DNA of 34,302 nucleotides from an uncultured Acholeplasmataceae bacterium (GCA_927439925.1 CAKMKF010000160.1:1-34302); one strand, 5' to 3'; shown: positions 1-9,489, numbered from the stretch's first letter. Program-made: numbers and translations. Notes: generated by a model not told the origin, from the letters alone.

Positions 1-1
1 A

Positions 2-3000
2 TCAACTCCTACTGAAATTCAGATGGATGATGAAGTGTTTACATCCACAGTGACTTGGATGCAAACAGATGCAGACTTGCAAACATTCACAGTATCAATT
101 AAACCAGAATTAGGTAGCAGTTTTACAGTAATTGCAGGAACTACAGAAATTGATACGACAAATGAGATGCATGTCGTTAGCTTTACACCTGATGTTCTAC
201 CTGTTGGTGGATCATATATTGTTAAAATTGAAGTTAGTGGTGAAGTTGTTGAATCCAATGCACTACTCTTTGGTGGAGCAGGTATAGAAGCTAATCCATA
301 TCTAGTGAGTCAAGTTAGAGATATCCTTGCGATATTGGATAACGAAGAATATAGTGATAATCACTTTGTACAAACTGAAAATATAGCATCTACATTAACT
401 GATCCTATTGAAATCAATGATACACGTAAGATTGAATTTAGCGGATCATATGACGGTGGAAATATGAGTATTTCATTTACTGGTAATGGTGGGTTATTCC
501 ATGAAATTACAGAAAGTGGAGTTGTCAAGAATTTAGTTATTGAATCATCAACTAACTTATATGCCGCAGAAGCGAACCTTTATCCAATTGGTGCAGTTGC
601 AGATATAAATGCTGGTTTAATTGAAAATATTAGTTCAAGAGCATTATTAGAAAATGCTAGACTACAAGGAAGTCTTCCAGTGTTTACGACTGTAGATGTT
701 ACTGATCATACAACAGGTGCTGGTGGTATTGTAGGCTCTAATGAAGCTACAGGTACCATTCGTAACGTAACTGTTGGTGGTGCTGGTGCGGTTAAAGCTG
801 GTCGTGGTGTTGGTGGAGTTGCTGCATATAACTTTGGTTTAATCGAGGAAGCGTCGGTAACAGCGACACTTCCTGCTGGAAATCAAGCAAATAGTGGGAA
901 TTCATCCAATACATATTCTTATGGTGGTGGTATTGCAGGATTTAACTTTGGTACCATTCAAAAATCAACTGTAAGCGGTAGAGTATTTGCACAAAGTGCA
1001 TATGCTGAAGCTGGAGCAGGTAATGAAGGTAAGAATATCGCGTTTGGTGGTATTGCTGGTTATAATGAAGGACTCATTCAAGATAGTTCATTTGCTAGAA
1101 ATATGTCAGTTAAAGAGTTTATTGATAAAACAAGAGCAGGAGAACTTGGGGATGCTGCGAATAACTTAGGTGTCGCATCTATCCATGGTGATCTATATGT
1201 TGGTGGTATTGCTGGAATTAATGCCGGAGAAATTACTGATGTTTATGTTGGTGGTGCATTGATTGGTGCTAGAGACTTTGCAGGTGGTATTGCTGGTCTT
1301 ACTTTAGGAACTGGATCAATTAGTAATTCCTATGTTTTCGCAGAAGTAGCAATTAAAGATAACGGTGGTGTTAAGATCACTGAAGCGAATGCGAAAACAA
1401 CAGCTACAACTTATGATATCGCTCCAAGTGGATTTGATGTAAATACTACAGTCTTTAAGAGATTAGTTAATTCAGTCAGTGAAGCGACTTGGGTTCCTGG
1501 TAACCTAGAAGCTCCAATGTTACCTGAATTTAATGCAAGTGACTTAGAAAAAGTTGGTAATAAGTTTGCAGCATCTGGTGTCTTATTATGGCAATCTGGC
1601 GCAGTCACTGGTGTTGATATCGTACTAGATAGCGTTGTCTTACCTTTTGGTGATTCACTAAGTCTTGAATATACAGTTTCACCATCATCTGCCCCTGACC
1701 TTTATACAACATGGTCATCAGATGATGAAAGTGTAGTTGTTGTTCATGGTGATGGTATGATTGAAGGTGTTGGAGAAGGTAGTGCAACAATTACTGTTAC
1801 CACTAGAGATGGTGGATTCACAGATACAATTTTAGTAACTGTTGAAGATTATGTTCATGTAGGTACTGTCACAGTGACATCACCTGAAATGACATTACCA
1901 GTACCAAATACAATTACAGATCGTCCAGAAGTAGAGATCAATACAATCATCAACTTTGTTGTTGATATACTACCTCTAGATGCACAATATAAGAATTACA
2001 CATTATCATCATCGAATTCAAGAGCAGTCGTTGAAGGCAATCAAGTCACATTCGTTTATGGTAATACAGGACCAGGTAACGTATCAATTACGGTTAGTTT
2101 TGAGGATTCAAGTGTTACACCACTAGAATATAGATTCTTAACAACTCAAACTACTGTACCTGTCGATACACCAATTAGTTCTGTTTCAATAACATCACCT
2201 GAAATGACACTACCTGCAGCTAATGATAGTGAAGGTAGAGTGGATATTGAAATAAATACTGTCATTAATATCGTAGTTTCTGATATACTTCCAGTAGATG
2301 CTAGTAATAAGAACTATACAGTGACTGTATCGAATTCACGTGGAACAGTTGTTGGAAATGAAGTTACATTTATAGCTACCGGATTAATAAGTGTTCTTGT
2401 CACATTTGAAGATATTTCTATTGGTGATAATGGAGTGTTTAATTATAGATTCACAGTTGTTCAGTCAGATGTAGCAATTACATCAGTGGTAGTGACATCT
2501 ACAGAGTTTACAATCCCTGAACCTAATAATATTGCAGTAAGACCTGAAATTGAAATCGGAACTGTAATCAATTTGTTAGTAGAAATATTGCCAGCTGAAG
2601 CTACCAATAAGAATTATGTAGTAACAACTTCAAATTCAAGAGCGGTTGCTAATGGAAATGAAATATCATTTGTATATGGATTAACTGGTCCAGGTAATGT
2701 TAGTGTCTTCTTAACATTTGAAGATATAGCTGTTGGAGTCAATGGAGTTTTAGAGTATCGTTTCAAGACAATTGAAGCTCCAGCAGAACCAGTCGATATT
2801 CCAATAACTACAGTAACAATCACATCACCAGAATTCACACTTCCTGAAGCGAATAACGATACCAATAGAGTAGATATAACTATCAACAGCGTGATTAATA
2901 TTGTTGTCGATATATTACCTACTGATGCCAGCAATAAGAATTATACAGTCACTGTTTCAAATTCACGTGGCACAGTCAATGGGAATGAAGTTACATTTAT

Positions 3001-3097
3001 TACTACAGGTTTAATTAGTATTTTAGTTACATTTGAAGATACATCAGTCGGAGTTAATGGAGTATTCAACTATAGATTTACAATCATAAACGGATAG
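2..3097 (+). CDS. Large repetitive surface protein with GLUG motifs, a BIG2 domain and four C-terminal repeats (5'-partial)
   Basis: The frame is open from the first complete codon in the window, so the true start and any signal peptide lie upstream; the ATG at 23 is probably internal. Counting from that ATG, residues about 235-443 hold at least six glycine-rich GLUG-type motifs of the form GGIAGxNxGxI, as in GGIAGFNFGTI and GGIAGYNEGLI. A bacterial Ig-like group 2 domain follows at about 528-612. Four repeats of roughly 100 residues, sharing TSPEMTLP- and NKNYTV-like cores, end the protein. No C-terminal sorting motif or membrane anchor is visible, so anchoring, if any, must be N-terminal. 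GLUG and Ig-like modules are typical of adhesins and cell-surface proteins; binding to a surface or glycan is inference. The stop lies 12 bases before the malic enzyme gene, suggesting cotranscription. Confidence 0.85.
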   Translation, partial: STPTEIQMDDEVFTSTVTWMQTDADLQTFTVSIKPELGSSFTVIAGTTEIDTTNEMHVVSFTPDVLPVGGSYIVKIEVSGEVVESNALLFGGAGIEANPYLVSQVRDILAILDNEEYSDNHFVQTENIASTLTDPIEINDTRKIEFSGSYDGGNMSISFTGNGGLFHEITESGVVKNLVIESSTNLYAAEANLYPIGAVADINAGLIENISSRALLENARLQGSLPVFTTVDVTDHTTGAGGIVGSNEATGTIRNVTVGGAGAVKAGRGVGGVAAYNFGLIEEASVTATLPAGNQANSGNSSNTYSYGGGIAGFNFGTIQKSTVSGRVFAQSAYAEAGAGNEGKNIAFGGIAGYNEGLIQDSSFARNMSVKEFIDKTRAGELGDAANNLGVASIHGDLYVGGIAGINAGEITDVYVGGALIGARDFAGGIAGLTLGTGSISNSYVFAEVAIKDNGGVKITEANAKTTATTYDIAPSGFDVNTTVFKRLVNSVSEATWVPGNLEAPMLPEFNASDLEKVGNKFAASGVLLWQSGAVTGVDIVLDSVVLPFGDSLSLEYTVSPSSAPDLYTTWSSDDESVVVVHGDGMIEGVGEGSATITVTTRDGGFTDTILVTVEDYVHVGTVTVTSPEMTLPVPNTITDRPEVEINTIINFVVDILPLDAQYKNYTLSSSNSRAVVEGNQVTFVYGNTGPGNVSITVSFEDSSVTPLEYRFLTTQTTVPVDTPISSVSITSPEMTLPAANDSEGRVDIEINTVINIVVSDILPVDASNKNYTVTVSNSRGTVVGNEVTFIATGLISVLVTFEDISIGDNGVFNYRFTVVQSDVAITSVVVTSTEFTIPEPNNIAVRPEIEIGTVINLLVEILPAEATNKNYVVTTSNSRAVANGNEISFVYGLTGPGNVSVFLTFEDIAVGVNGVLEYRFKTIEAPAEPVDIPITTVTITSPEFTLPEANNDTNRVDITINSVINIVVDILPTDASNKNYTVTVSNSRGTVNGNEVTFITTGLISILVTFEDTSVGVNGVFNYRFTIING
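1865..3094 (+). repeat. Four tandem protein-coding repeats in an A-B-A-B pattern
   Basis: Repeat units begin near 1865, 2180, 2483 and 2810, at spacings of 315, 303 and 327 bases. Units 1 and 3 share a block reading SNSRAVxxGNxxxFVYG then TGPGNVS. Units 2 and 4 share SNSRGTVxGNEVTF then TGLIS. The alternation suggests that a two-unit block was duplicated. Each unit starts with a TSPEMTLP- or TSPEFTLP-like strand and ends with a YRF-containing strand, consistent with a small beta-sandwich. Confidence 0.8.
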
Positions 3098-3109
3098 GAG
3101 AAAGTCAGC

Positions 3110-4264
3110 ATGGATATAATGCAAGAATCCTTAGAATTACATAAGAAACTGAATGGAAAGATTGAGATTAAAAACAAACTTAAAATCAATAATATGCACG
3201 ATATGTCCTTGGCATACACCCCAGGTGTTGCCAAGGCATGCCTTGCCATTCATGAAAATCCTGAAGAGGTTTACACGCTCACTTCAAAAAGAAACACTGT
3301 AGCAGTAATTTCCGATGGTACAGCGGTTTTAGGGCTAGGAGATATCGGTCCTTTAGCTGCAATTCCAGTCATGGAAGGAAAGTGTGCACTCTTTAAAAGA
3401 TTTGGAGGAGTGGATGCTATCCCTATCGTATTAAATACGAAGAATGTTGATGAACTCGTTCAAACGATTTATCATTTATCACCTTCATTTGGAGGTATCA
3501 ATTTAGAAGATATCTCAGCACCTCGTTGTTTCGAGGTGGAAAGAAGATTAAAGGAGCTATGTGATATTCCTGTTTTTCATGATGATCAACATGGGACTGC
3601 AATTGTTTGTGGTGCAGCGTTATTAAATGCATTAAAGCTTGTGGGTAAAAAGTTATCTCAAGTAAGAATCGTTATTAATGGTGCTGGTAGTGCAGGGATT
3701 GCGATTACGAAGTTTCTTTTAGAGCTTGGTGCTAAACATATTATTACATGTGATCGATTTGGGATAATCACTCAAGGTGATGAAGTGCTGAATAGTGCTC
3801 AAAAAGAAATATCACTAATTACCAATAGAAAAAAACTAAAAGGAAATTTAAGTGATGCGTTAAAAGGTGCTGATGTATTTATTGGTGTTTCAGCAGGAAA
3901 TATTGTCAGTGAAGAAATGATTCAATTGATGAATAGTGACGCAATCGTATTTCCACTCGCTAATCCTACTCCTGAAATTTCAAGAGATAAAGCACTTCAC
4001 GCAGGTGCAAGAGTTGTAGGTACTGGAGTATCAAATTTACCAAATCAAATTAATAACGCACTCGTATTCCCTGGTTTATTTAAAGGAGCGTTAGAAAGTA
4101 GAGTTAAACAAATAACAACACCTATGGAAATTGCAGCCTGCAAGGCATTAGCGGCTATTGTTAAAAAAGAAGAATTAAAAGAAACTTATATTATTCCAAA
4201 TATATTCAATAAAAAAGTCGCTAGAAATGTTTCTAGAGCAGTGATGAAGGCAGCTTCTAAATGA
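3110..4264 (+). CDS. NAD(P)-dependent malic enzyme (oxidative decarboxylation of malate to pyruvate)
   Basis: This cytosolic enzyme converts L-malate to pyruvate and CO2 with reduction of NAD(P). Its 384 residues match the short bacterial malic enzymes. Visible family features are YTPG with the likely catalytic Tyr36, Lys91 in MEGKCALF, metal ligands in NLEDISAP (Glu133, Asp134) and HDDQHGTA (Asp158, Asp159), and the dinucleotide-binding GAGSAG at 191-196. An AGGAG site at 3096-3100 lies nine bases before the ATG at 3110. Another ATG at 3119 is in frame but less well placed. The gene follows the surface-protein gene by 12 bases and overlaps the next gene by ATGA, so the three are probably cotranscribed. 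The cofactor preference cannot be read from sequence. Sharing a unit with two surface-type genes is odd for a metabolic enzyme. Confidence 0.95.
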   Translation: MDIMQESLELHKKLNGKIEIKNKLKINNMHDMSLAYTPGVAKACLAIHENPEEVYTLTSKRNTVAVISDGTAVLGLGDIGPLAAIPVMEGKCALFKRFGGVDAIPIVLNTKNVDELVQTIYHLSPSFGGINLEDISAPRCFEVERRLKELCDIPVFHDDQHGTAIVCGAALLNALKLVGKKLSQVRIVINGAGSAGIAITKFLLELGAKHIITCDRFGIITQGDEVLNSAQKEISLITNRKKLKGNLSDALKGADVFIGVSAGNIVSEEMIQLMNSDAIVFPLANPTPEISRDKALHAGARVVGTGVSNLPNQINNALVFPGLFKGALESRVKQITTPMEIAACKALAAIVKKEELKETYIIPNIFNKKVARNVSRAVMKAASK

Positions 4265-5406
4265 AGCGATTTTTCATTCTCTTGTTTATGATTCTTTTAG
4301 TTCTTGGTGGGTGCAGTCAAACTGTAATCACTGAAGAACCAACAGAAGAGTTCATTAAATTACTCGAGAAAGAAGATTTAAATAGTCAGTATATAGAGTG
4401 GTATGGTAGACACGTAGATTTAAATGATCGTGTCTATTTTTACCATACCGCAACAGGCTTTAAAATTGATTTTCATGGAAGAGTATTAAATATAACAATG
4501 CATCTTGAATATAAAAATAATGATATATATTATTCAGTAGGGAAAGATGGAGAAGACTTACTCACGAGTGATGTCTTTATTCAAAGTGAAGAAAGATCTG
4601 TTTTATCAATTGAATTTGATACTTATGGTGATCACTCAGTAGAAGTTGTCAAACGTAGTGAACCAGAAGATGGAATCACTTCAATTGAAAGTTTTGAAAC
4701 CAATGGTTATTTTAAAGAAATAACTCAAAGTGAGAATCAACTTCATTTCTTAATCATGGGTGCATCCGGTATATCAGGTCATGGTGCTTTAGGTAGTCCA
4801 GGACAACCTAGATCAACCATGAACTCATCATCACTCCATTCATTTGGTTATTTAACTGCTAAAGCTTTTGATGGAACTTTTGAATTTGTAGCAAACTCTG
4901 GATGGGGATTAAAATTTGGATATAATGATTTAACTGGTGAAGATAATATTGCTAAAGCATATGAATTTAAAGGAATCAATCAAGACCAAGGTATTATCTA
5001 TATTGAAGACGAGCATGAAAAAGTTCCTGATTTCATTATTATCAATCTTGGCGGAAACGATTATACAGCAGTCATTAACAAACTCAGTGGATTTGAAAAG
5101 ACTGAAAAGATATTAGAATTTAAAGGAGCAGTTGCACAGTTTATCTTAAGGTTAAGAGAAGATGCACCAAATGCACATATCTTATGGACAATGACAGAAG
5201 GTTCTCAAAATGGGAAAGCAGCAAGTGAAGTTTTTAGTCAACTAGATGAAAGTGATAAAGCATATGTTCATATGGTAATTATCAAGCAAGTTGGTGATGA
5301 TGGAGATTTAGCAGGTGCAAATAACCATGCAAGTTATATCACACATCAAAAGTCTGCTCAAAGCCTTATTGATGTAATCAATGAGATATTGGACATCAAC
5401 GAATGA
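4261..5406 (+). CDS. SGNH/GDSL-family esterase lipoprotein, CE2-like
   Basis: A type II signal peptide with lipobox LGGC (Cys18) predicts a lipid-anchored protein on the outer face of the membrane. Residues about 45-150 resemble the beta-sandwich of carbohydrate esterase family 2, and the SGNH hydrolase domain follows. The nucleophile is probably Ser169 in MGASGISG, block III is GGND (Asn266, Asp267), and the base is probably His356 in GANNHASY. The Asp usual in the DxxH block appears as Asn, which fits the Ser-His dyad known for some CE2 enzymes. CE2 members remove acetyl groups from plant polysaccharides; the substrate here is not known. The ATG overlaps the malic enzyme stop (ATGA), implying translational coupling. 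A terminator follows. An SGNH hydrolase is well supported; the CE2 placement is moderate. Confidence 0.8.
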   Translation: MKRFFILLFMILLVLGGCSQTVITEEPTEEFIKLLEKEDLNSQYIEWYGRHVDLNDRVYFYHTATGFKIDFHGRVLNITMHLEYKNNDIYYSVGKDGEDLLTSDVFIQSEERSVLSIEFDTYGDHSVEVVKRSEPEDGITSIESFETNGYFKEITQSENQLHFLIMGASGISGHGALGSPGQPRSTMNSSSLHSFGYLTAKAFDGTFEFVANSGWGLKFGYNDLTGEDNIAKAYEFKGINQDQGIIYIEDEHEKVPDFIIINLGGNDYTAVINKLSGFEKTEKILEFKGAVAQFILRLREDAPNAHILWTMTEGSQNGKAASEVFSQLDESDKAYVHMVIIKQVGDDGDLAGANNHASYITHQKSAQSLIDVINEILDINE

Positions 5407-5424
5407 ATGAGAGTTATATTTTTT

Positions 5425-5458
5425 AAGGGACAAACCTCTATTGGAGTTGCCCCTTTTT
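5425..5458 (+). terminator. Rho-independent terminator after the malic enzyme/esterase unit
   Basis: AAGGGACAA pairs with TTGCCCCTT (one A-C mismatch), an inner CTC/GAG pairing closes the loop, and a run of five T follows. It lies about 20 bases after the esterase stop and before the promoter of the first LRR gene. Confidence 0.75.
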
Positions 5459-5501
5459 GTTTCTATAAATATAGAATATGTATTTAGTTTTAAAAAGAGA
5501 G

Positions 5502-5510
5502 TGATATAAT
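5502..5510 (+). promoter_or_regulatory. Extended -10 promoter of the first LRR gene
   Basis: TGATATAAT is a perfect extended -10 element (TGnTATAAT). No good -35 is visible, as is common for extended -10 promoters. The downstream leader, including ATAACATAC and GGGGGATAC, is nearly the same as that of the third LRR gene, which supports a real conserved regulatory region. Confidence 0.75.
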
Positions 5511-5541
5511 AATTACATAACATACGCTTTGGGGGATACAA

Positions 5542-7458
5542 ATGAAAAAATATACACCGTATATATTATTTATTCTTATTGTAGGTTTAATGGTTACACT
5601 CAAACTATTATCTGAAAGAGAAGAAAAAATACCACTATGGGAATATGTGCTTTCTGAAGATGGGGAATCATATTTGATTAAAGCCTATAATGGGGATGAA
5701 GAAAGTCTAACCATAAAAGAAACATATAAAGAAAAACCGATCATTGGATTTGATCCGGATTTTGTTATGCCATTTGAAGTTAAAGAGCTCAAGTTATCTA
5801 TTAATTTCGAACAATTGAATTTGGAAAACTCTTATAGTCTAATCGTTGATAGCCTAATTATTCCGGAAGATTCAAAGCTAAAGAGTATTAGTTGCTCAAC
5901 AAGATTTGATAAAAGTTCTATTGAGATAATGTATGTACCAAAAGATACTGTCTTATGTGTCAATTCATTTTTTGAAAATACTACCATTAAGGAGTTTGAA
6001 GTTCATTCTGATAACCCTTTATATAGTACACAAGATGGAATTCTTTTTAATAAAGATTTAACTGAACTTCTCTTTTTTCCACCGAGACATGAGTTTACTG
6101 AATATACAATACCATCATCTGTTACTAGTATTTTGTATGGAGCGTTCTTTGAACAAAAAACGCTAGATAGCCTATATATCCCAGAGACAGTAACATCTAT
6201 CGGAGACTACGCTTTCTCTTACTCTAGTTTAGAAACAGTCACCTTTTCACCACTCACCACCATTACTCACTTCGGTAATCATATATTTAGTTATACGTAT
6301 AATTTAAAACATTTCGATGTTCCAGATTCTATTACTGAATTGAATAGTACTTTTGCTTATTCAAGTATCGAATCTGTTACATTTGGTGAAGATAGTCAAC
6401 TCACTACACTTGGATATAGTGCATTTCGAAGTACAAGCAGGTTAAAAGAATTGACACTACCAAAAAATCTTACAACAATTAGACAATCACCATTCGATGG
6501 TAGCGGTATTGAGGTTTTAACATTTACGTCAGATCTGATTGATTTTTATCCTGAAATTTTTGATGGTATAAGAAATCTAGAGACGATTAATTTTTTGGTT
6601 GATCAGTCCAAGCTTTCTTTTCAAAATGGAATCATGACGAGAGATGAAGGAAAAGAGATTATTTTATATATACCTGAAAGTGAAGACTCAACAACTTTCT
6701 ATATTGATGAGTATGTTGAAACTATTCACTACTCTGTAATTAATTATAGAGCGAATATTATGAATTTCGAAGTCGATGAAAATAATACGACCTTAAAAGC
6801 TATAGATGGTGTAGTCTACTCAAATGATTTAACAACATTGCTATATTATCCTTATTCTAATCCAAACATTTCATATGAAGTTATTGATGGAACAATAGAA
6901 ATAGCTTCAACATTTAGAAGTGGAAGCAATTTACTAGCCATAATATTACCAGAGTCACTTGAAGTCATAAATAGTTCAGCATTCTCTATGTCACAAATTG
7001 AAAGTGTAATGTTTTTGGGGGAATCTAAATTAGAAACTATTCCTATGGGTGCTTTTAGGAATTCTAGACTCAAAGAGATTGTTATTCCCAAATCTGTTAA
7101 AGTCATCGGATCTTCAGCATTTGAAGGTACACCTTTAGAGAAACTTGAATTTGAGGATGAATCACTCTTAGAAACCATTGAAAGAGAAGCTTTTAAAGAT
7201 ACATTGTTTAGAACGCTTATTCTTCCACCAAGAGATCTAACGATTCAAGAAGAAGCTTTTTATTCTGACTATTTGAAATATGTATATATTCCGATTGAAG
7301 TCACTTCATTAGCAGAAAATGTTTTCAATCATAGAATTGAAATGACTTTCTTACTTGAGGAGAGTATGTTAATTGAAGAACTCAATTTGACATCATCTAA
7401 ATTCACATTTTTATATGATCAAACTATTGAATCCTTTTTAATTGAGATTGAAGAATAG
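5542..7458 (+). CDS. BspA-like leucine-rich-repeat protein with N-terminal membrane anchor (paralogue 1)
   Basis: An N-terminal hydrophobic segment at about residues 5-22, preceded by lysines, has no lipobox or clear cleavage site, so it may be an uncleaved anchor leaving the rest outside. The body, from about residue 40, is made of BspA-type (LRR_5) repeats, seen as recurrent patterns such as LKELTLPKNLTTI, YIPETVTSIGDYAF and IVIPKSVKVIGSSAF. Such proteins bind host or matrix proteins, glycans or other cells in several bacteria; the ligand here is unknown. An unusual Shine-Dalgarno of five G at 5531-5535 precedes the ATG. It is closely similar along its length to the gene at 15732 and more distantly to the one at 7503, 44 bases downstream, with which it is probably cotranscribed. 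Confidence 0.88.
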   Translation: MKKYTPYILFILIVGLMVTLKLLSEREEKIPLWEYVLSEDGESYLIKAYNGDEESLTIKETYKEKPIIGFDPDFVMPFEVKELKLSINFEQLNLENSYSLIVDSLIIPEDSKLKSISCSTRFDKSSIEIMYVPKDTVLCVNSFFENTTIKEFEVHSDNPLYSTQDGILFNKDLTELLFFPPRHEFTEYTIPSSVTSILYGAFFEQKTLDSLYIPETVTSIGDYAFSYSSLETVTFSPLTTITHFGNHIFSYTYNLKHFDVPDSITELNSTFAYSSIESVTFGEDSQLTTLGYSAFRSTSRLKELTLPKNLTTIRQSPFDGSGIEVLTFTSDLIDFYPEIFDGIRNLETINFLVDQSKLSFQNGIMTRDEGKEIILYIPESEDSTTFYIDEYVETIHYSVINYRANIMNFEVDENNTTLKAIDGVVYSNDLTTLLYYPYSNPNISYEVIDGTIEIASTFRSGSNLLAIILPESLEVINSSAFSMSQIESVMFLGESKLETIPMGAFRNSRLKEIVIPKSVKVIGSSAFEGTPLEKLEFEDESLLETIEREAFKDTLFRTLILPPRDLTIQEEAFYSDYLKYVYIPIEVTSLAENVFNHRIEMTFLLEESMLIEELNLTSSKFTFLYDQTIESFLIEIEE

Positions 7459-7490
7459 TAAAGATGTTTAATATTGTACATTTTAGATAA

Positions 7491-7497
7491 GGGGGGG
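7491..7497 (+). promoter_or_regulatory. Seven-G tract serving as the Shine-Dalgarno of LRR paralogue 2
   Basis: A run of seven G lies five bases before the ATG at 7503 and is the only plausible ribosome-binding site. Such a G homopolymer is unexpected in DNA this AT-rich. Slippage would change the spacing between the site and the start codon. Confidence 0.6.
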
Positions 7498-7502
7498 AAC
7501 CA

Positions 7503-9437
7503 ATGAAGAAGTTTATATGGATAGGATTCGTTATACTTTTAATAGGTAGTGCAATATATGTGATGTTTAATGGAGACGAAGAAGTCGAAACAGATTTAGA
7601 ATTATGGACATATATACTTTCTGAAGATGGAGAGTCGTATTTAATTGAGTCTTATAATGGTAATCAACAACTAGTCACAATAGAAGAAACATATCAAGGA
7701 AAACCAGTAACTGGTTTTGATACTTGGTTTTTCTTTAAACACAGCAATTTAAAAAAATTGAGATTTTCAATTAATCTAGAAGAAATTGATTTTGATATTA
7801 GCACATCTTTAGGTCAACTCGAGTTTGAGATACCATATGACTCAAAGCTTAAAAAAATAGGTTGTGAAGTTAGGTTTAATCGCATTACTAATACATCTTT
7901 TTACATCCCGAAAGACGCAAGCATATGTTTATCTTCATTTAGTTTCAATTCTACAATTAATGATTTTATTGTACATCCTGATAATCCATTTTACAAAGAT
8001 ATCGATGGAATTCTTTTTAGTAAAGATCAAAGTACTCTAATATTTTATCCATCTGAAAAAAAAACTGAAGAATATAGCATTCCATCGTTTGTTAATTCAA
8101 TAGAACAAGGTGCATTTCTAGGACAGAGATATTTAAAAACGCTAAATGTGCCTGAAACTGTTACCGAGATTGGAGACCGCGCATTTAGTTATTCAAGTCT
8201 AGAAGAGGTCAATTTTTCACCAACAACAACAATTTCTGATTTAGGTTACCAATCATTTGCATATACGTATAGTTTACAAACGTTTGTAGTTCCAGACTCT
8301 GTTACAGAACTAAATGGAACATTTCATCAATCAGGAATTGATTCTATTAGCTTTGGTGAAGAAAGTCAATTGACTTATATTGGTGTTGATACCTTTAGTG
8401 AGACCATGAGATTAAGGAGTTTGACATTACCTAAAAATTTGGAAACAGTTGAACATTCACCTTTTTTAAATAGCTCAATTGAAGAATTATTTTTCCAATC
8501 CAATTTAATAAACATTGATCCATATAGCTTTCAAGGATTGAATCGCGTTCAATCGATAACTTTTACCGTTCCTCAATCCAATATCGCTTTTGAAAATCAT
8601 GTAATGACAATCAATGAAGGTAAAGAATTAATTCTATATTTACCAGCTGAAAATGAAGCAGCAACTTTATACATCAATCAACATGTGGAAACGATTCATT
8701 ATGATTATGCGATTAATAGAAAATTTAATCTTGATCGAATTGAAGTAGATCCAATGAATACACATTTCAAATCAGTCAATGGTGTTCTTTTCTCACATGA
8801 TTTGTCGCAGTTGTTATTATATCCATATACAAGCACTTATGTATCCTATGAAATACCCGATGGAACCGAAGAAGTAATCAGTGCATTTCGTAGACCGATT
8901 CATTTAAAAGAGGTAATCATTCCAGAATCGGTAACGACTTTACCTATATATGCATTTAGTGGTTCTTATATAGAGTCTGTTACCTTTTCTGGGGAATCAA
9001 AGCTAGAAGTGATTCCGGAAGGGGCATTCAGTTATACATTGATTACTGATATTGTCATTCCTAAATCAGTACTCATTATTGATAGATATGCTTTTTCTAA
9101 TACTCCACTTGTCAATCTAGAGTTTGAAGAGGGAACTCAAATCATTAACATTCGTGCGTTCGCATTTCAAGAGACATCCATTGTTAACTTAGCTTTACCT
9201 CCTGCAGGTGTCGTTATTTCAGTCGATGCATTTGTATATAATCCCCTTAAAAATGTATTTATTCCAAAAGAAATCTTTTCTATTGCTCAAGGTACTTTCA
9301 GTAGCAATCCGAATATTACATTTTTCTTAGAAGGACCTCGTGCAGGCAGAAATCTATATTTGCCTGATGAACCATTCACTGTATTATATGATCAGTCTTA
9401 CCAAGACTATTTAGAAGCTATAAATAATAATTCGTAA
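7503..9437 (+). CDS. BspA-like leucine-rich-repeat protein with N-terminal membrane anchor (paralogue 2)
   Basis: This 644-residue protein has the same plan as its neighbour: a hydrophobic N-terminus (about residues 4-22) with no lipobox, a short acidic stretch, then LRR_5 repeats to the end. Shared landmarks include LSEDGESYLI near residue 40, the strings PDSVTEL and LTLPKNL, and the ending region with IPKE and a TVLYDQS-like strand. It is clearly more diverged from the genes at 5542 and 15732 than those are from each other. It follows the first paralogue by 44 bases with no clear promoter, so readthrough is likely. A surface adhesion or binding role is inferred from the family. About 110 bases separate it from the antiporter operon, which has its own promoter. 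Confidence 0.87.
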   Translation: MKKFIWIGFVILLIGSAIYVMFNGDEEVETDLELWTYILSEDGESYLIESYNGNQQLVTIEETYQGKPVTGFDTWFFFKHSNLKKLRFSINLEEIDFDISTSLGQLEFEIPYDSKLKKIGCEVRFNRITNTSFYIPKDASICLSSFSFNSTINDFIVHPDNPFYKDIDGILFSKDQSTLIFYPSEKKTEEYSIPSFVNSIEQGAFLGQRYLKTLNVPETVTEIGDRAFSYSSLEEVNFSPTTTISDLGYQSFAYTYSLQTFVVPDSVTELNGTFHQSGIDSISFGEESQLTYIGVDTFSETMRLRSLTLPKNLETVEHSPFLNSSIEELFFQSNLINIDPYSFQGLNRVQSITFTVPQSNIAFENHVMTINEGKELILYLPAENEAATLYINQHVETIHYDYAINRKFNLDRIEVDPMNTHFKSVNGVLFSHDLSQLLLYPYTSTYVSYEIPDGTEEVISAFRRPIHLKEVIIPESVTTLPIYAFSGSYIESVTFSGESKLEVIPEGAFSYTLITDIVIPKSVLIIDRYAFSNTPLVNLEFEEGTQIINIRAFAFQETSIVNLALPPAGVVISVDAFVYNPLKNVFIPKEIFSIAQGTFSSNPNITFFLEGPRAGRNLYLPDEPFTVLYDQSYQDYLEAINNNS

Positions 9438-9489
9438 TCCAGGATGAATCTAAAGAAGTCAACTGAAGCATCAAAATACTCCGCTCAAA

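Noticed and set aside
2614-2934. A 106-codon frame on the minus strand within the surface-protein repeats
   Set aside because: It lies wholly inside a well-supported repeat domain, has no ribosome site, and arises from the biased codons of the repeats.
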